The notes below the pieces were generated by a model. The model was not told where the DNA came from, did not search any database, and saw nothing but the letters and a program-made list of their open reading frames with translations. DNA of 64,000 nt from Nocardia abscessus NBRC 100374 (lineage in GTDB: Bacteria > Actinomycetota > Actinomycetes > Mycobacteriales > Mycobacteriaceae), in the NCBI RefSeq assembly GCF_000308455.1, contig NZ_BAFP01000081.1:1-64000 (forward strand), written 5' to 3'. Below are positions 17,485 to 26,251 of the stretch, in pieces. Each line of letters starts with the position of its first letter. The stretch's first letter is position 1. Position numbers and translations under genes: made by a program.

Positions 17485-18687
17485 GTGGGACAGATACTGG
17501 TACTCGGCGCGGGCGAATGCGGATTGCCCCTCGCCCACCGCCTGTTGCGCGGCGGCCGTCCCGTCACGCTGGTGACCGATCGCGACGCCGAGGCGGTCCT
17601 CGCGGGCACGGTGACCAGCACCCAGGTCAAGTTCCCGGCGACGCTCGATCTGGAAGCCGACCTCGGCCTCGGTTTCTGGCGCTCGACCGCGCCGAACATC
17701 GAGGGCATCCGGTTCACCATGGTCGTCGATCGTGCGGCGGTGCTCACCTGGACCGGGCGATTGACCCGCCCCGCGCAGAGCGTGGATCAGCGGACGGTGT
17801 TCGCGCGCTGGCTCGCCGAGTACCTGGCCGAGGGCGGTGACCTGCGCGTCGCCACGCCGTCGGTGCCGGAAATCGATCGCATCGCCGCCGGCTACGCGTT
17901 GACCGTGGTGACCCGCGCCGGGCGCGAGCTCGCCGCATGCTTCGAGCCCGATCCGGCGTGGCCGGTGCCCGCCGCGCCCCTGCGGCGGCTCGCCGTGCTG
18001 TACCTCGACGGTGTCGAGCCGGACCCGGAACGACTGGGCTCCTACACCGCGCTTCCCGAACACGGTGAAGTGATCTCCTATCCCGGCCTGACCGGTCGGC
18101 CGGGGCAGGAACGCCGCTGCGAGATGCTTCTTTTCGAGGCGCGGCCGGGCGGCGCGCTGGACGTGTTCGACCAGCACGGCACACCCACGCAACACTGGTC
18201 GCAGGCCAGAGGGCTGCTCGAGGCGCACTTGCCCGCCGAGATCGCCGACCGGTACCGGCACGCCGAACCGACCGATGCCGGGGCGACGCTGGTGGGCGCG
18301 GTGTCTCCCGCCATGCGCAGGCCTGTGGGCATGCTGCCGTCGGGTAGGCCGGTAATGGGCGGCGGCGACGTCCTCTGCCGCATGGACCCGGGCGGCGCAC
18401 AAGGCGCCAACAACGCCGTGCACTGCGCGATCCGCTACGGCGAAGCGATCCTGCACGATCCGGACGGTCCCTACGACAGTGCCTGGATGGAGTGGGCGGC
18501 CGCACCCTGGCTCACGGCCGTCGCGCACCCGGCCGCGCGGTGGACGGCGACGGTGCTCGATCCGCCCCCCGCGATGCAGGAGATGATGCTGGCCGCCCAG
18601 CACGACGCGACACTGGCCGACGCCTTCGCCGACACCTTCGCGCGCCCGGCCAACCTGGCTCGGTTCGCCGCGAAAGTACCGTCTTGA
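17485..18687 (+). CDS. StyA-like FAD-dependent monooxygenase
   Basis: A 400-residue flavoprotein from the GTG at 17485, preceded by GAAAGGACACCAC. The open frame extends 19 codons upstream but without homology. A Rossmann motif, VLGAGECGLPLAHRLL, begins at residue 4. The region GDVLCRMDPGGAQGANNAVHCA at about 315-336 matches the second FAD/substrate motif of styrene-monooxygenase-like group E flavin monooxygenases. Members of this group need a separate flavin reductase, and none is adjacent. It is divergent from the LuxR-type regulator and convergent with a P450 18 bases away, suggesting that it tailors the same pathway or oxidises an unrelated alkene or indole substrate. Confidence 0.8.
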   Translation: MGQILVLGAGECGLPLAHRLLRGGRPVTLVTDRDAEAVLAGTVTSTQVKFPATLDLEADLGLGFWRSTAPNIEGIRFTMVVDRAAVLTWTGRLTRPAQSVDQRTVFARWLAEYLAEGGDLRVATPSVPEIDRIAAGYALTVVTRAGRELAACFEPDPAWPVPAAPLRRLAVLYLDGVEPDPERLGSYTALPEHGEVISYPGLTGRPGQERRCEMLLFEARPGGALDVFDQHGTPTQHWSQARGLLEAHLPAEIADRYRHAEPTDAGATLVGAVSPAMRRPVGMLPSGRPVMGGGDVLCRMDPGGAQGANNAVHCAIRYGEAILHDPDGPYDSAWMEWAAAPWLTAVAHPAARWTATVLDPPPAMQEMMLAAQHDATLADAFADTFARPANLARFAAKVPS

Positions 18688-18705
18688 TCGATCCCCGCCC
18701 GGAGT

Positions 18706-19950
18706 TCAGGGCTGCCAGGGCGGCGTTTCGGGGAACACCACCGGGAGTTCGGCCAGGGCTCGGTGAAAAGGCCCCGGCCGCCAGCTCAATTCGCGCATCG
18801 GCACGGCAGGCCGCAACTCCGGCAACGCGTCCAGCAACTGGTCGACCGCGTCCTGAGCGATCAGATATGCCGGGCTGCGGGCCGGGCAGGCGTGCGGTCC
18901 GGCGCCCCAGGCCAGATGTGACCGGTTGCCGCTGTGGTTGTTTCCACTGATCGCCGGATCGTTGTTGCAGGCCGCGAAGCTGATGACGACCGGCTGGTGG
19001 GCGGGCAACCACACGTGCTCGATGAGGATCGGCTGACGCGGATAGGTGACCGAGAAGTTGGCCATCGGCGGGTCGGTGAACAACACCTCGTCCAGCGCGT
19101 CGCGGGTGGACAGGCTCCCACCGAGGACTTCGCCGCCGAACCGATCGTCGGTCAGGATCAGCAGCAGGGTGTTGATGATCAGGTTCTGCAGCGGTTCGAT
19201 GCCCGCGCCGTAGAGCACGACGAGCTGGTGGATCATCTCCGCGTCGTCCAGGCCGGCCGGATGCCGCAGCAGGCGGGTGGTGATGTCCTCGCCCGGCTGG
19301 GCACGCTTGAGTTCGAGCAGCCGCAGCAGCGCGCTGCCGAGCATCCGATTGCCCTCCTCGGCGTCCACGCCGTCGAACACGGCGGCGGTCGCGGCGGCGA
19401 CCTCCTGCCCGATCTCCGGCGGGCAGCCGAGCATGGCGTTGATCGCCGCGAAGGCGAGCGGAAAGGCGTACTGCGAGACCAGATCCGCGCTGCCCTCCTG
19501 GCAGAAGGAGTTGATCAGCGGAACCGCGATCCGCTCCACCGTGGCATGCAGGACGTGCAGGTCGACGGCGTTGATGGCGGCGGTGTTGGCCTGGCGGTAG
19601 CGTGCGTGTTCCTGGCCCGTGCTGCGCATGGCGTTGGGCCGCCACTCCAGCACCGGCAGCACCGGGCAATCGGCGGGGACGTTCGCCTGCCAGGTGCGCG
19701 GGTCGGCGGGAAAGTGCTGCGGATCGTGCATGATTCGCACGGCGGTGTGATAGCTCAGCACCAAGGTCGCCGGCACGCCCGGCGCCAGTTCGACCGGCGC
19801 CATCGAACCATAGCGGGCGCGCATATCCCGATAGGCGCGATGCGGATCGGCCGCGAACTCCGGCGAATACAGCGCTACCCGCTCGACGGGGGCGCCGATG
19901 GGCGAGCCGTGCCGGTGCGCGGTCTGGTCGAGGTCTCGGGGTGTGGTCAA
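18706..19950 (-). CDS. Cytochrome P450, CYP157-like, without the ExxR arginine
   Basis: A 414-residue P450 whose probable start is a TTG at 19950 with GGGAG upstream; the frame extends farther but without homology. The haem ligand is Cys355 in WGAGPHACPAR. The I-helix reads GAGIEPLQN (about 248-256), with Pro where the oxygen-activating Thr normally stands. The K-helix reads EVLF (288-291) in place of ExxR. CYP157 enzymes of Streptomyces are known to lack this arginine and have a similar I-helix. Those are usually in conservon operons; here no conservon partners are present. Catalytic activity is therefore uncertain. Confidence 0.85.
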   Translation of the reverse strand: MTTPRDLDQTAHRHGSPIGAPVERVALYSPEFAADPHRAYRDMRARYGSMAPVELAPGVPATLVLSYHTAVRIMHDPQHFPADPRTWQANVPADCPVLPVLEWRPNAMRSTGQEHARYRQANTAAINAVDLHVLHATVERIAVPLINSFCQEGSADLVSQYAFPLAFAAINAMLGCPPEIGQEVAAATAAVFDGVDAEEGNRMLGSALLRLLELKRAQPGEDITTRLLRHPAGLDDAEMIHQLVVLYGAGIEPLQNLIINTLLLILTDDRFGGEVLGGSLSTRDALDEVLFTDPPMANFSVTYPRQPILIEHVWLPAHQPVVISFAACNNDPAISGNNHSGNRSHLAWGAGPHACPARSPAYLIAQDAVDQLLDALPELRPAVPMRELSWRPGPFHRALAELPVVFPETPPWQP

Positions 19951-20445
19951 CGCGTGACTCCCACAGTAGAAGCGTCTTCGGTGAGTGCGCGCGGGCGAGC
20001 TCGACGCGCACCGTCGCGACGCCGCTGTCGTTCGGTCCGTGCGGTGCATCGATGCGACGCGTCGCCCCGACCGCGAGCGGATCGACACACAGGATGGCCG
20101 GGTAGGTAGGTCGCGGACATCGGTAGAGGCGGAGGACCTGCGGCGATGCGACCACTACCGGCGCGCGGCAACCGAATTCGAGACCGCGGCGCGAGCGATC
20201 CAGCGCCGCCGATCCCGTGACGGTCACCGACGAGTGAACGTCCGGCGCGCGGCACACACCGAATTCCTCGACGGCGCTGGAATATCCACTCCGGGCGGTG
20301 GGAACGGCATCGCAGGTGCGGCGGGAGCACGGTAGGCCACCGTGCGCTCGCATGCACGGGAACACAAGCACTTCGGCGTGCAGAGGGCTGGTGTATAACT
20401 TCCATCGGCCCGGTCGCCTCTACCGACAAGCGATAGCGAGACACG
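19951..20445. other. Intergenic stretch, no supported gene
   Basis: These 495 bases lie between divergent genes (the P450 and a small membrane protein). The only longer open frame (19985-20335) is Arg-rich, lacks a ribosome-binding site and shows no domain. Promoters for both flanking genes should lie here, but no clear -35/-10 pair or operator was recognised. Confidence 0.4.
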
Positions 20446-20841
20446 ATGCACGGTTACCTGAACCAGGTGTCCCAAAGCACGACGCCCTCCGGCTATCCGA
20501 CGCGCGAGCCCGAGACACGCGCGGTCGAACCGCCCCGCAGCGCGGATCTGGTCTTCACCGCACTGTTGTGGTTGCTGCCCGCGACGCTGGCCGCCATGTC
20601 GGCGGTCCTCGCGCCATGGTTCCTGATGGCGGGCGGGATCTGCGACTCCAAGCCGGAGTGCCGGGTCGACACCAGCGCCGGCGTCTGGATCATGGTCGGC
20701 GGCGGAATCGTCGGATTCGCCGTGGGAGCGTTGCTGTCGGGTATGGCGGCCCGGCAGGGACGGGCCTTGTTCCCGGGTGCGCTGATCGGCGCCGTCCTGG
20801 TGGTGCTCGCCTGGTTCGCCGCGTCGTTCCTCATGGGCTGA
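20446..20841 (+). CDS. Small membrane protein of unknown function
   Basis: A 131-residue protein with a polar N-terminal tail of about 30 residues and three or four hydrophobic segments (about 34-55, 75-95 and 104-127). Two Cys residues in GGICDSKPEC probably face outside between the first helices and could form a disulphide. No family is recognised. It precedes the TPP riboswitch and is probably monocistronic. Confidence 0.65.
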   Translation: MHGYLNQVSQSTTPSGYPTREPETRAVEPPRSADLVFTALLWLLPATLAAMSAVLAPWFLMAGGICDSKPECRVDTSAGVWIMVGGGIVGFAVGALLSGMAARQGRALFPGALIGAVLVVLAWFAASFLMG

Positions 20842-20912
20842 GACGCCGCTCGGCAGGCTCTCGCCCCGGTCACGGGAAGTGGTGCGGGTGTACTATTCGC
20901 CGGATCACTTCA

Positions 20913-21004
20913 CCGCGGGAGCTCGGGCACGGCCGGGCTGAGAGGGCGAACCGCGCGCTTCGCCGACCGCATGAACCTGTCCGGGTAATGCCGGCGTAGG
21001 GAGA
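20913..21004 (+). ncRNA. TPP riboswitch (THI element)
   Basis: The RNA carries the conserved thi-box landmarks in order: CGGGAGC near 20916, GGGCTGAGAGG at 20935-20945, ACCGCATGAACCTGTCCGGG at 20965-20984, then TAATGCCGGCGTAGGGA. The last block overlaps the presumed Shine-Dalgarno region 12-20 bases before the transporter start, so control is probably translational: TPP binding hides the ribosome site. A possible -10 (TACTAT, 20891-20896) lies upstream. Confidence 0.95.
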
Positions 21005-21015
21005 GCGTTTCCGTC

Positions 21016-22383
21016 ATGTCGTCGTCGACCCGCGCCACCGTGGGGCAGGAAGCCCCGCTGACCCTCGAGCAGCCCGCACCGAAGGTGCTCTCGTTCTGGG
21101 ACCAGAGCGCGTTCTGGGCCAACCTGGGCGTCAGCCTCTTCGCGTTCTCCGGCGCGTACACGGTGCTGGCGCCCAACGCCGAGGGCGCCGCGCAGATCTC
21201 GATCGCGGCCGGCATTCTGGCGACCGTCCTCGGCACGGTGGTGGGCGGACTGATGCTCGGCGCGGCGGCACTCACCGGCGCGCGCACCGGGCAACCCGCG
21301 ATGGTCCTGCTGCGCGGGCTGTTCGGTGCGAGACTCAGCTACCTGCCCACGGTGCTCAACATCGCTCAATTGCTCGGCTGGGGAACCTTCGAGCTGATCG
21401 TCATCGGCGACGCGGCCGAAGAGCTGTTCGGCGGCGGCCCGCATTGGCTCTACGTGGTAGCCGCCGGTGTGCTGACGACGGTTCTCACGATCTGGCCGCT
21501 CGGGTCGGTCCGGCTGCTGCGCAGGTTCGTGACCGCCGGTGTCGTGATCGCCCTGGTCTGGTTCTATGTGCAGTTCTTCCGAGCCGGTCTGCCCGATCTG
21601 CGCGCGAACCCGGGACCGGCCGGTGGCGGGCCGTTCGGCGTCGACTGGAACCTCTTCTGGATCGCGACCGATGCCGCCTTGGCCGTCTCGATCTCCTGGG
21701 TGCCGGTCGCGGCCGACTACACCCGGCACGCCCGCACCGGCCGCTCGGCATTCGGCGCGGCCGGCGGCGCGTACGCGCTCACCCAGATCATCGCCTACGT
21801 CCTCGGCCTTTTCGCGCTGGCGCTCGCGACCGGCTCGGGCGGACCGTACGCGGCGTTCCTGCAGGTGAGCCTCGGCGCGCTGTTCTTCTTCGTCTTCGTG
21901 CTGCGGGAGGCGGACCAATCCTTCGCCAACGTCTACTCCACCGCCGTGTCGATCCAGAATCTCGCACCGCGCGTCGACCGCCGGGTGCTCTCGATCGGCC
22001 TCGGCGCCCTGATCACGGTTTCGGCCCTCTGGTTGGACATGGCGAACTACTTCGGGTTCCTCGGGCTGATCGGCTCGGTGTTCGTGCCGCTGCTGGGGGT
22101 GCTGGTCGCCGACTTCTTCCTGCGCGCAGGCGGCGAGTGGAACACCGCGAGCGACGCGCCTGCGCGGTGGGGAATGGTCGTCGCGTGGCTGACCGGATTC
22201 GTGGTGTATCAACTGGTCAACCCCGGTGACGCCGGGGTCTGGACCGAGTTCTGGGTTCGGGTCCGGCAGGCCGTGCACTTCACCGGGCAGGCGTGGATGA
22301 GCGCCTCGCTGCTGTCGTTCCTGGCGGCGCTGACGACGGCCTGGCTGGTGGGGCGGATCGCGGCGAGGACCGCATCGGCGTAG
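21016..22383 (+). CDS. cytX: CytX-type NCS1 transporter, putative hydroxymethylpyrimidine permease
   Basis: A 455-residue integral membrane protein of the NCS1 cytosine/purine permease family, with about twelve hydrophobic segments between residues 35 and 450. The N-terminal block (SFWDQSAFWANLGVSLFAFS) and the conserved WVPVAADYTRHAR at about residues 228-240 fit CytX. CytX-type genes are known to be riboswitch-controlled thiamine-pathway transporters, proposed to import the pyrimidine moiety. The TPP riboswitch directly upstream supports this. No thiamine biosynthetic gene is adjacent. Confidence 0.92.
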   Translation: MSSSTRATVGQEAPLTLEQPAPKVLSFWDQSAFWANLGVSLFAFSGAYTVLAPNAEGAAQISIAAGILATVLGTVVGGLMLGAAALTGARTGQPAMVLLRGLFGARLSYLPTVLNIAQLLGWGTFELIVIGDAAEELFGGGPHWLYVVAAGVLTTVLTIWPLGSVRLLRRFVTAGVVIALVWFYVQFFRAGLPDLRANPGPAGGGPFGVDWNLFWIATDAALAVSISWVPVAADYTRHARTGRSAFGAAGGAYALTQIIAYVLGLFALALATGSGGPYAAFLQVSLGALFFFVFVLREADQSFANVYSTAVSIQNLAPRVDRRVLSIGLGALITVSALWLDMANYFGFLGLIGSVFVPLLGVLVADFFLRAGGEWNTASDAPARWGMVVAWLTGFVVYQLVNPGDAGVWTEFWVRVRQAVHFTGQAWMSASLLSFLAALTTAWLVGRIAARTASA

Positions 22384-22404
22384 CGAATTTGCCACCATGG
22401 AGAG

Positions 22405-23238
22405 ATGGGTCGGATCCGGATCGGCACCTCGGGATGGGTGTACCCGCCCTGGCGCGGGACCTTCTATCCGCAGGGCCTGACGCACAAGCGGGAGTTGGCC
22501 TATTTGTCGGAGCGGCTCGACAGCGTCGAGATCAACGGCTCGTTCTATTCGCTGCAGCGTCCGTCCAGCTATCAAAAGTGGGCGGACCAGACCCCGGACG
22601 ATTTCGTGTTCGCGGTGAAGGGCAGCCGGTTCATCACGCATATGAAGCGGCTGCGCGACGGTGACGAGCCGCTGGCCAACTTCCTCGCCTCCGGCGTGCT
22701 GGCGCTCGGGCCCAAGCTGGGCCCGATTCTCTGGCAACTGCCGCCGACCTTCCGATTCGAGGCGGACGTGCTGGACGCCTTCTTGTCCCGGCTCCCCCGC
22801 GGCACCGAGCCGGCCGCCGAGATCGCGCGGCGGCACGACCACCGCGTCGATCCCGCGTACACGAGCACAGACGCGGACCGGCCGATGCGGCACGCCCTCG
22901 AGATACGGCACGAGAGCTTCGTGACCCCGGCCTGCACCGAATTGCTCACCCGCCACAACGTGGCACTGGTCGTGGCCGACGCGGCGGGCAAATATCCGCT
23001 GCTGGAAGAGGTCACCGCCGATTTTGTCTACATCCGGTTGCACGGGCACGACGAGCTCTACGTCAGCGGATACACCGACGAGGGCTTGGACATGTGGGCG
23101 GAGAAGATCCGTTCGTGGGCCGGATCCGGCGACGTCTATACCTATTTCGACAACGACGCGAAGGTGAAGGCGCCGCGCGATGCCATGGCGTTGCGGGAGC
23201 GCCTGGAACCGGTCGTGTCACCCCGGCCCGCGGGGTGA
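22405..23238 (+). CDS. DUF72 (YecE-like) protein
   Basis: A 277-residue protein beginning MGRIRIGTSGWVYPPWRG, the signature of the DUF72 TIM-barrel family. Other family blocks are SVEINGSFYSL, FAVKGSRFITHMKRL and LGPILWQLPPTFRF. The biochemical role of DUF72 is not established. It starts 21 bases after cytX and may be co-transcribed with it. Confidence 0.9.
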   Translation: MGRIRIGTSGWVYPPWRGTFYPQGLTHKRELAYLSERLDSVEINGSFYSLQRPSSYQKWADQTPDDFVFAVKGSRFITHMKRLRDGDEPLANFLASGVLALGPKLGPILWQLPPTFRFEADVLDAFLSRLPRGTEPAAEIARRHDHRVDPAYTSTDADRPMRHALEIRHESFVTPACTELLTRHNVALVVADAAGKYPLLEEVTADFVYIRLHGHDELYVSGYTDEGLDMWAEKIRSWAGSGDVYTYFDNDAKVKAPRDAMALRERLEPVVSPRPAG

Positions 23239-23256
23239 GGACAGAAAGGAGCGCCG

Positions 23257-23751
23257 GTGCGGCAGGTCGCGGTCTGCGGGCCGAGGGAGTGCACGGAACA
23301 GGAAGCGGAGTGGGCGCGCGCGGTCGGCGGGCTCTTGGCGCGAGCGGGGGCGACCGTGCTGTGCGGTGGCGGCACCGGCGTAATGGCCGCGGTCGCCGCG
23401 GGTGCCGCCGAGGCCGATGGGCTCGTGATCGGCGTACGTCCGGATACCGACCGCAGCGTGGCGTGTGCCGGGTTGTCGGCGGTGCTGTTCACGAATATGG
23501 GTGAGGCGCGCAATGCGATCCTCGTCGAGTCGGCGGACGCGGTGATCGTCATCGGCGGCTCGTGGGGCACGCTGTCGGAGGTCGCGCTCGCCCGGCGGCG
23601 CGGTGGGATTCCGGTTGTCTCCCTGGGCGGTTGGGAGGTTCGCGACGCGACCGGGCATCCGCTGGCGGCGACGGTGATCGCGGCCGACCCGGTCGACGCG
23701 GTGCGCCGGGCGTTCGACGGGATCGGCGCGGCGCAGCCCGATCCGGCCTGA
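23257..23751 (+). CDS. LOG/SLOG-type nucleotide-binding protein (TIGR00725-like)
   Basis: A 164-residue Rossmann-like protein from a GTG behind AAAGGAG. The phosphate-binding block is TVLCGGGTGVMAAVAAGA at about residues 32-49, and a second Gly-rich loop, IGGSWGTLSE, lies near 98-107 at the place of the PGGxGT motif of cytokinin-activating LOG enzymes. The family binds nucleotides, and the substrate of this subgroup is unknown. It lies 18 bases after the DUF72 gene, probably in the same operon. Confidence 0.85.
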   Translation: MRQVAVCGPRECTEQEAEWARAVGGLLARAGATVLCGGGTGVMAAVAAGAAEADGLVIGVRPDTDRSVACAGLSAVLFTNMGEARNAILVESADAVIVIGGSWGTLSEVALARRRGGIPVVSLGGWEVRDATGHPLAATVIAADPVDAVRRAFDGIGAAQPDPA

Positions 23752-23847
23752 TGCCATCGGTCGGCACGCACCACCGGCGTCGCCTACGCATCCGGTCCGA
23801 TCGTCATCGAATTCCGGATATATCGGTGACGCCGTCGCGGCAGCAGG

Positions 23848-24171
23848 CTAAGCCGACTGACGCAGGGGATGCAGGGCGGCCAGAGCCCGCAGGGCGTCGG
23901 CGCGCGAAATGGGCTGGTCGTTGTCCAGGGCGGCCAGTTCCAGCTCGATCCAGTCCCGGATGAGCGCCGACATGGTCACGTTGCGCTGCTCGGCGGCCTT
24001 CTTCACCCGCTGGTGCAGGTCGAGCGGGATGCGCAGGGACGTGGTGACGGTGACCGCGTCCTCGGCGCGCAGCGGCGGGGGCAGCTCGGCCGGTTCCACG
24101 GGCGCGTCGGTGTATTCGAGACCGGACAGGAAGTCCTGGACGTCCTTCGGGTTCGTCGGATAGTCAGTCAT
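23848..24171 (-). CDS. Ribbon-helix-helix antitoxin-like protein
   Basis: A 107-residue protein with a C-terminal ribbon-helix-helix: TVTTSLRIPLDLHQRVKKAA then NVTMSALIRDWIELEL at about residues 41-78. The acidic N-terminus (DYPTNPKDVQDFLSGLEYTD) would be the toxin-binding part. Its start overlaps the upstream gene by eight bases, the usual arrangement in toxin-antitoxin operons, here with the toxin gene first. Autoregulation through the palindrome at 24453-24466 is likely. Confidence 0.82.
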   Translation of the reverse strand: MTDYPTNPKDVQDFLSGLEYTDAPVEPAELPPPLRAEDAVTVTTSLRIPLDLHQRVKKAAEQRNVTMSALIRDWIELELAALDNDQPISRADALRALAALHPLRQSA

Positions 24172-24442
24172 CGGCGTGCTCCCAACGCTCGAGTTCGGCC
24201 ACCTGAGCCTCGGTCATCTCGACCGCGCCCAGAATGTCCCACTGCCAGCCTTCGGTGCGGCGGACAGCGACGATGAGTGGCCGGCCTGTCTCGGTCCGGC
24301 CCCACACCGTCAGGACCGCGAGTTCGTTCCTGCCACGCGCCTGCCGAGGCCATCGGCGGGCACCCATGAGCACCTGCAGCACTTCGCGAGGATCGATCCC
24401 CACCAGCGACAACAGTGCCCACTCAGGCCAGTTATAACCCAC
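24164..24442 (-). CDS. Probable toxin partner of the RHH protein
   Basis: A 92-residue protein from a GTG at 24442. The core VLTVWGRTETGRPLIVAVR followed by WQWDILGAVEM resembles BrnT-like/RelE-superfamily small toxins in which a beta-sheet ends with W-(D/E)-I-(L/V)-GA. It overlaps the RHH gene by eight bases. Toxicity and RNA cleavage are inferred from size, pairing and motif. The exact family is uncertain. Confidence 0.7.
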   Translation of the reverse strand: MGYNWPEWALLSLVGIDPREVLQVLMGARRWPRQARGRNELAVLTVWGRTETGRPLIVAVRRTEGWQWDILGAVEMTEAQVAELERWEHADD

Positions 24443-24452
24443 GATCAGCGAT

Positions 24453-24466
24453 AATACAAGTGTATT
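24453..24466. promoter_or_regulatory. AT-rich palindrome, candidate toxin-antitoxin operator
   Basis: AATACA-AG-TGTATT is a perfect inverted repeat with a 2-bp centre, striking in a 70% GC background. It lies 11 bases upstream of the toxin GTG. It overlaps a minus-strand TATTAT (24451-24456) that could be the -10 box. RHH antitoxins bind such short palindromes to repress their own operon. Confidence 0.65.
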
Positions 24467-24476
24467 GCACGGGAGC

Positions 24477-26177
24477 TCACCGCGCTCTCGCCCGCGAGAG
24501 ATTCCAGCTCTGCCAGGTGTCCTCGTCGAGGTCGGCGCGCAGCCGGGCGCGCACGTCGGCGCGCAGGGGTTCGGGAAGCCGATCGATCGCCGGCAGGATG
24601 TCGGGCGAGAGGGTGAGCAGGTACTCGGTGTCCAGCGATTTCCCCCGTTGCCAGCGATCGACGTTCTCGTCGGCGATCAGTCGTTCCGGGTCGAGGACGG
24701 CGAGGACGAGCAGCGTGGCCATCGCGGTGCCCAGTACGGCGCGCGGCAACCACGCCCGGCGCAGCCGCACGACCGCGACCAGGACCAGGACGTAAACCAG
24801 GCCCAGCCACATTTCGCAGGCTTCCACCAGGAGACGCAGCACGGTGAAGCCGTAGGCCTGCTGGTAGGTCCACATTCGGCCGAGGGCCGAGGCGACGATG
24901 ACGAGGGCGAGCAGGCTCACCGCCGTGAGCAACCCGCGCAGCCACCACCGATCGGCGGCGGTGTCCTGGGCGGCCCAGCGCAGCACGATCAGCAGCACCG
25001 CGAGGGTCAGCACGGTGACCGCCGAGAGCTGCCAGAACCCGGTGCGGGCGTATTCGGCATAGGTCAGACCCGAGGTTTCCTGGACGTAGTCGTCGCCGCC
25101 GAAGAGCGCGACGAATTGCGTCGCGACGAACGCCGCGAAGAGGATCGCGAGCGCGCCGACCGGCAGCGCCCATTCCGTCCGGCGCAAAGTCCGCCCGCCC
25201 GCTGCCGCGGTGGCGGGCAGCGGGGGTCCCGCGAGCACGTACATCGCGCCGAGCGCGCCGAGCGCCACCACCGCGAACACGACGACCCACCGCACCACCG
25301 ACGGCATCTCCAAGTCCGGGGTCACGGTCTCGAGCAGCGCGGCGAACATCGCGTCGGCGCTGCCGAGCAGCGGAACGAACACCGCGAGCAGCGCGAGGGT
25401 CACCGCCACCGACAGTCCGAGACGCAGCCCGCGTGCGGTGCCGCCTGCGCGCACCCGAGCGGTGCCCGCGTACGCCCACGGCACAGCGGCCACCGCCTCC
25501 AGCCCGACCGCGAGGGTGTCGTAGAGGATGCCGTTCGCCGACCGGCGTCCGACCACCGCGAGCGAACCGGCGACGCAGGCCGCCACGACGCACAACGCGA
25601 AGAGCCAACCCGCGGCGCGGACGGCCCCGACCGCGAGCAGAGCGAGTGCGACGGTCGCCCACCACAAACGGCCCGCGTTCCACACGTAACTCGTTGCCGC
25701 CGTCAACCGTTCGGGCGCTGCCTTCGCGTTCCCGGAGGCTCCGGCCGTCGTGTCGGTCACACTCTTGCGGGCATTGCGGTCGACGAGGAAGACCGCCGAA
25801 GCGGTGATCGCGGCGGCGAGGACCCAGCCGATACCGGGCCGGTCCCAGTGGATCAGGATCGCCGCGGCGAGTCCGGACACGAGCGCCGCGAGCGCCACGC
25901 CCGGAGGGCAGGCGACACGGCGCCACTTGGGCGGCCGCGGCGCAAGCACGGGCACGCCGGAGGGCGGCGTGCCGGGCTTGCCGTCCCGGGCAGGCGAATC
26001 CGGAGCGGTGGTACTCGATGCCTCCTGCTCGCGGCCCGCCGACGCGTCCGATACCGGAGCAGTGGGCGCAGCGGTCTGTTCGCTGGAATCGGTTGTCGTG
26101 GTTTCAGCGCTCGAGGCAGGCGGTGCGGACGCAGGCGACGGCTCGGCTGTCGGGGCGGATTCGGGTTCTGGAGGCAT
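24477..26177 (-). CDS. DUF4173 multi-pass membrane protein
   Basis: A 566-residue protein. The first 90 residues are Pro/Ala/Ser/Thr-rich and soluble. About twelve hydrophobic segments follow, with the family block LPVGALAILFAAFVATQFVALFGG and a Y-Q-E-T-S-G-L-T-YAEYARTGFWQL segment typical of DUF4153/DUF4173 proteins. A soluble C-terminal tail of about 65 residues may be cytosolic. It lies 74 bases downstream of the histidine kinase gene on the same strand, so a common operon is likely and it may take part in signal input. No function is known. Confidence 0.85.
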   Translation of the reverse strand: MPPEPESAPTAEPSPASAPPASSAETTTTDSSEQTAAPTAPVSDASAGREQEASSTTAPDSPARDGKPGTPPSGVPVLAPRPPKWRRVACPPGVALAALVSGLAAAILIHWDRPGIGWVLAAAITASAVFLVDRNARKSVTDTTAGASGNAKAAPERLTAATSYVWNAGRLWWATVALALLAVGAVRAAGWLFALCVVAACVAGSLAVVGRRSANGILYDTLAVGLEAVAAVPWAYAGTARVRAGGTARGLRLGLSVAVTLALLAVFVPLLGSADAMFAALLETVTPDLEMPSVVRWVVVFAVVALGALGAMYVLAGPPLPATAAAGGRTLRRTEWALPVGALAILFAAFVATQFVALFGGDDYVQETSGLTYAEYARTGFWQLSAVTVLTLAVLLIVLRWAAQDTAADRWWLRGLLTAVSLLALVIVASALGRMWTYQQAYGFTVLRLLVEACEMWLGLVYVLVLVAVVRLRRAWLPRAVLGTAMATLLVLAVLDPERLIADENVDRWQRGKSLDTEYLLTLSPDILPAIDRLPEPLRADVRARLRADLDEDTWQSWNLSRARAR

Positions 26178-26251
26178 GGTTCGTTCCTTCGGTGGGCGTG
26201 CGGAATGGCCCCGGGTCCGTCCTGGCGGTCCGGGTCGTGGGGTGTGGCAGA

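Noticed and set aside
19985..20335. 116-codon plus-strand frame in the P450 upstream spacer
   Set aside because: Arg-rich composition, no ribosome-binding site and no recognisable fold.
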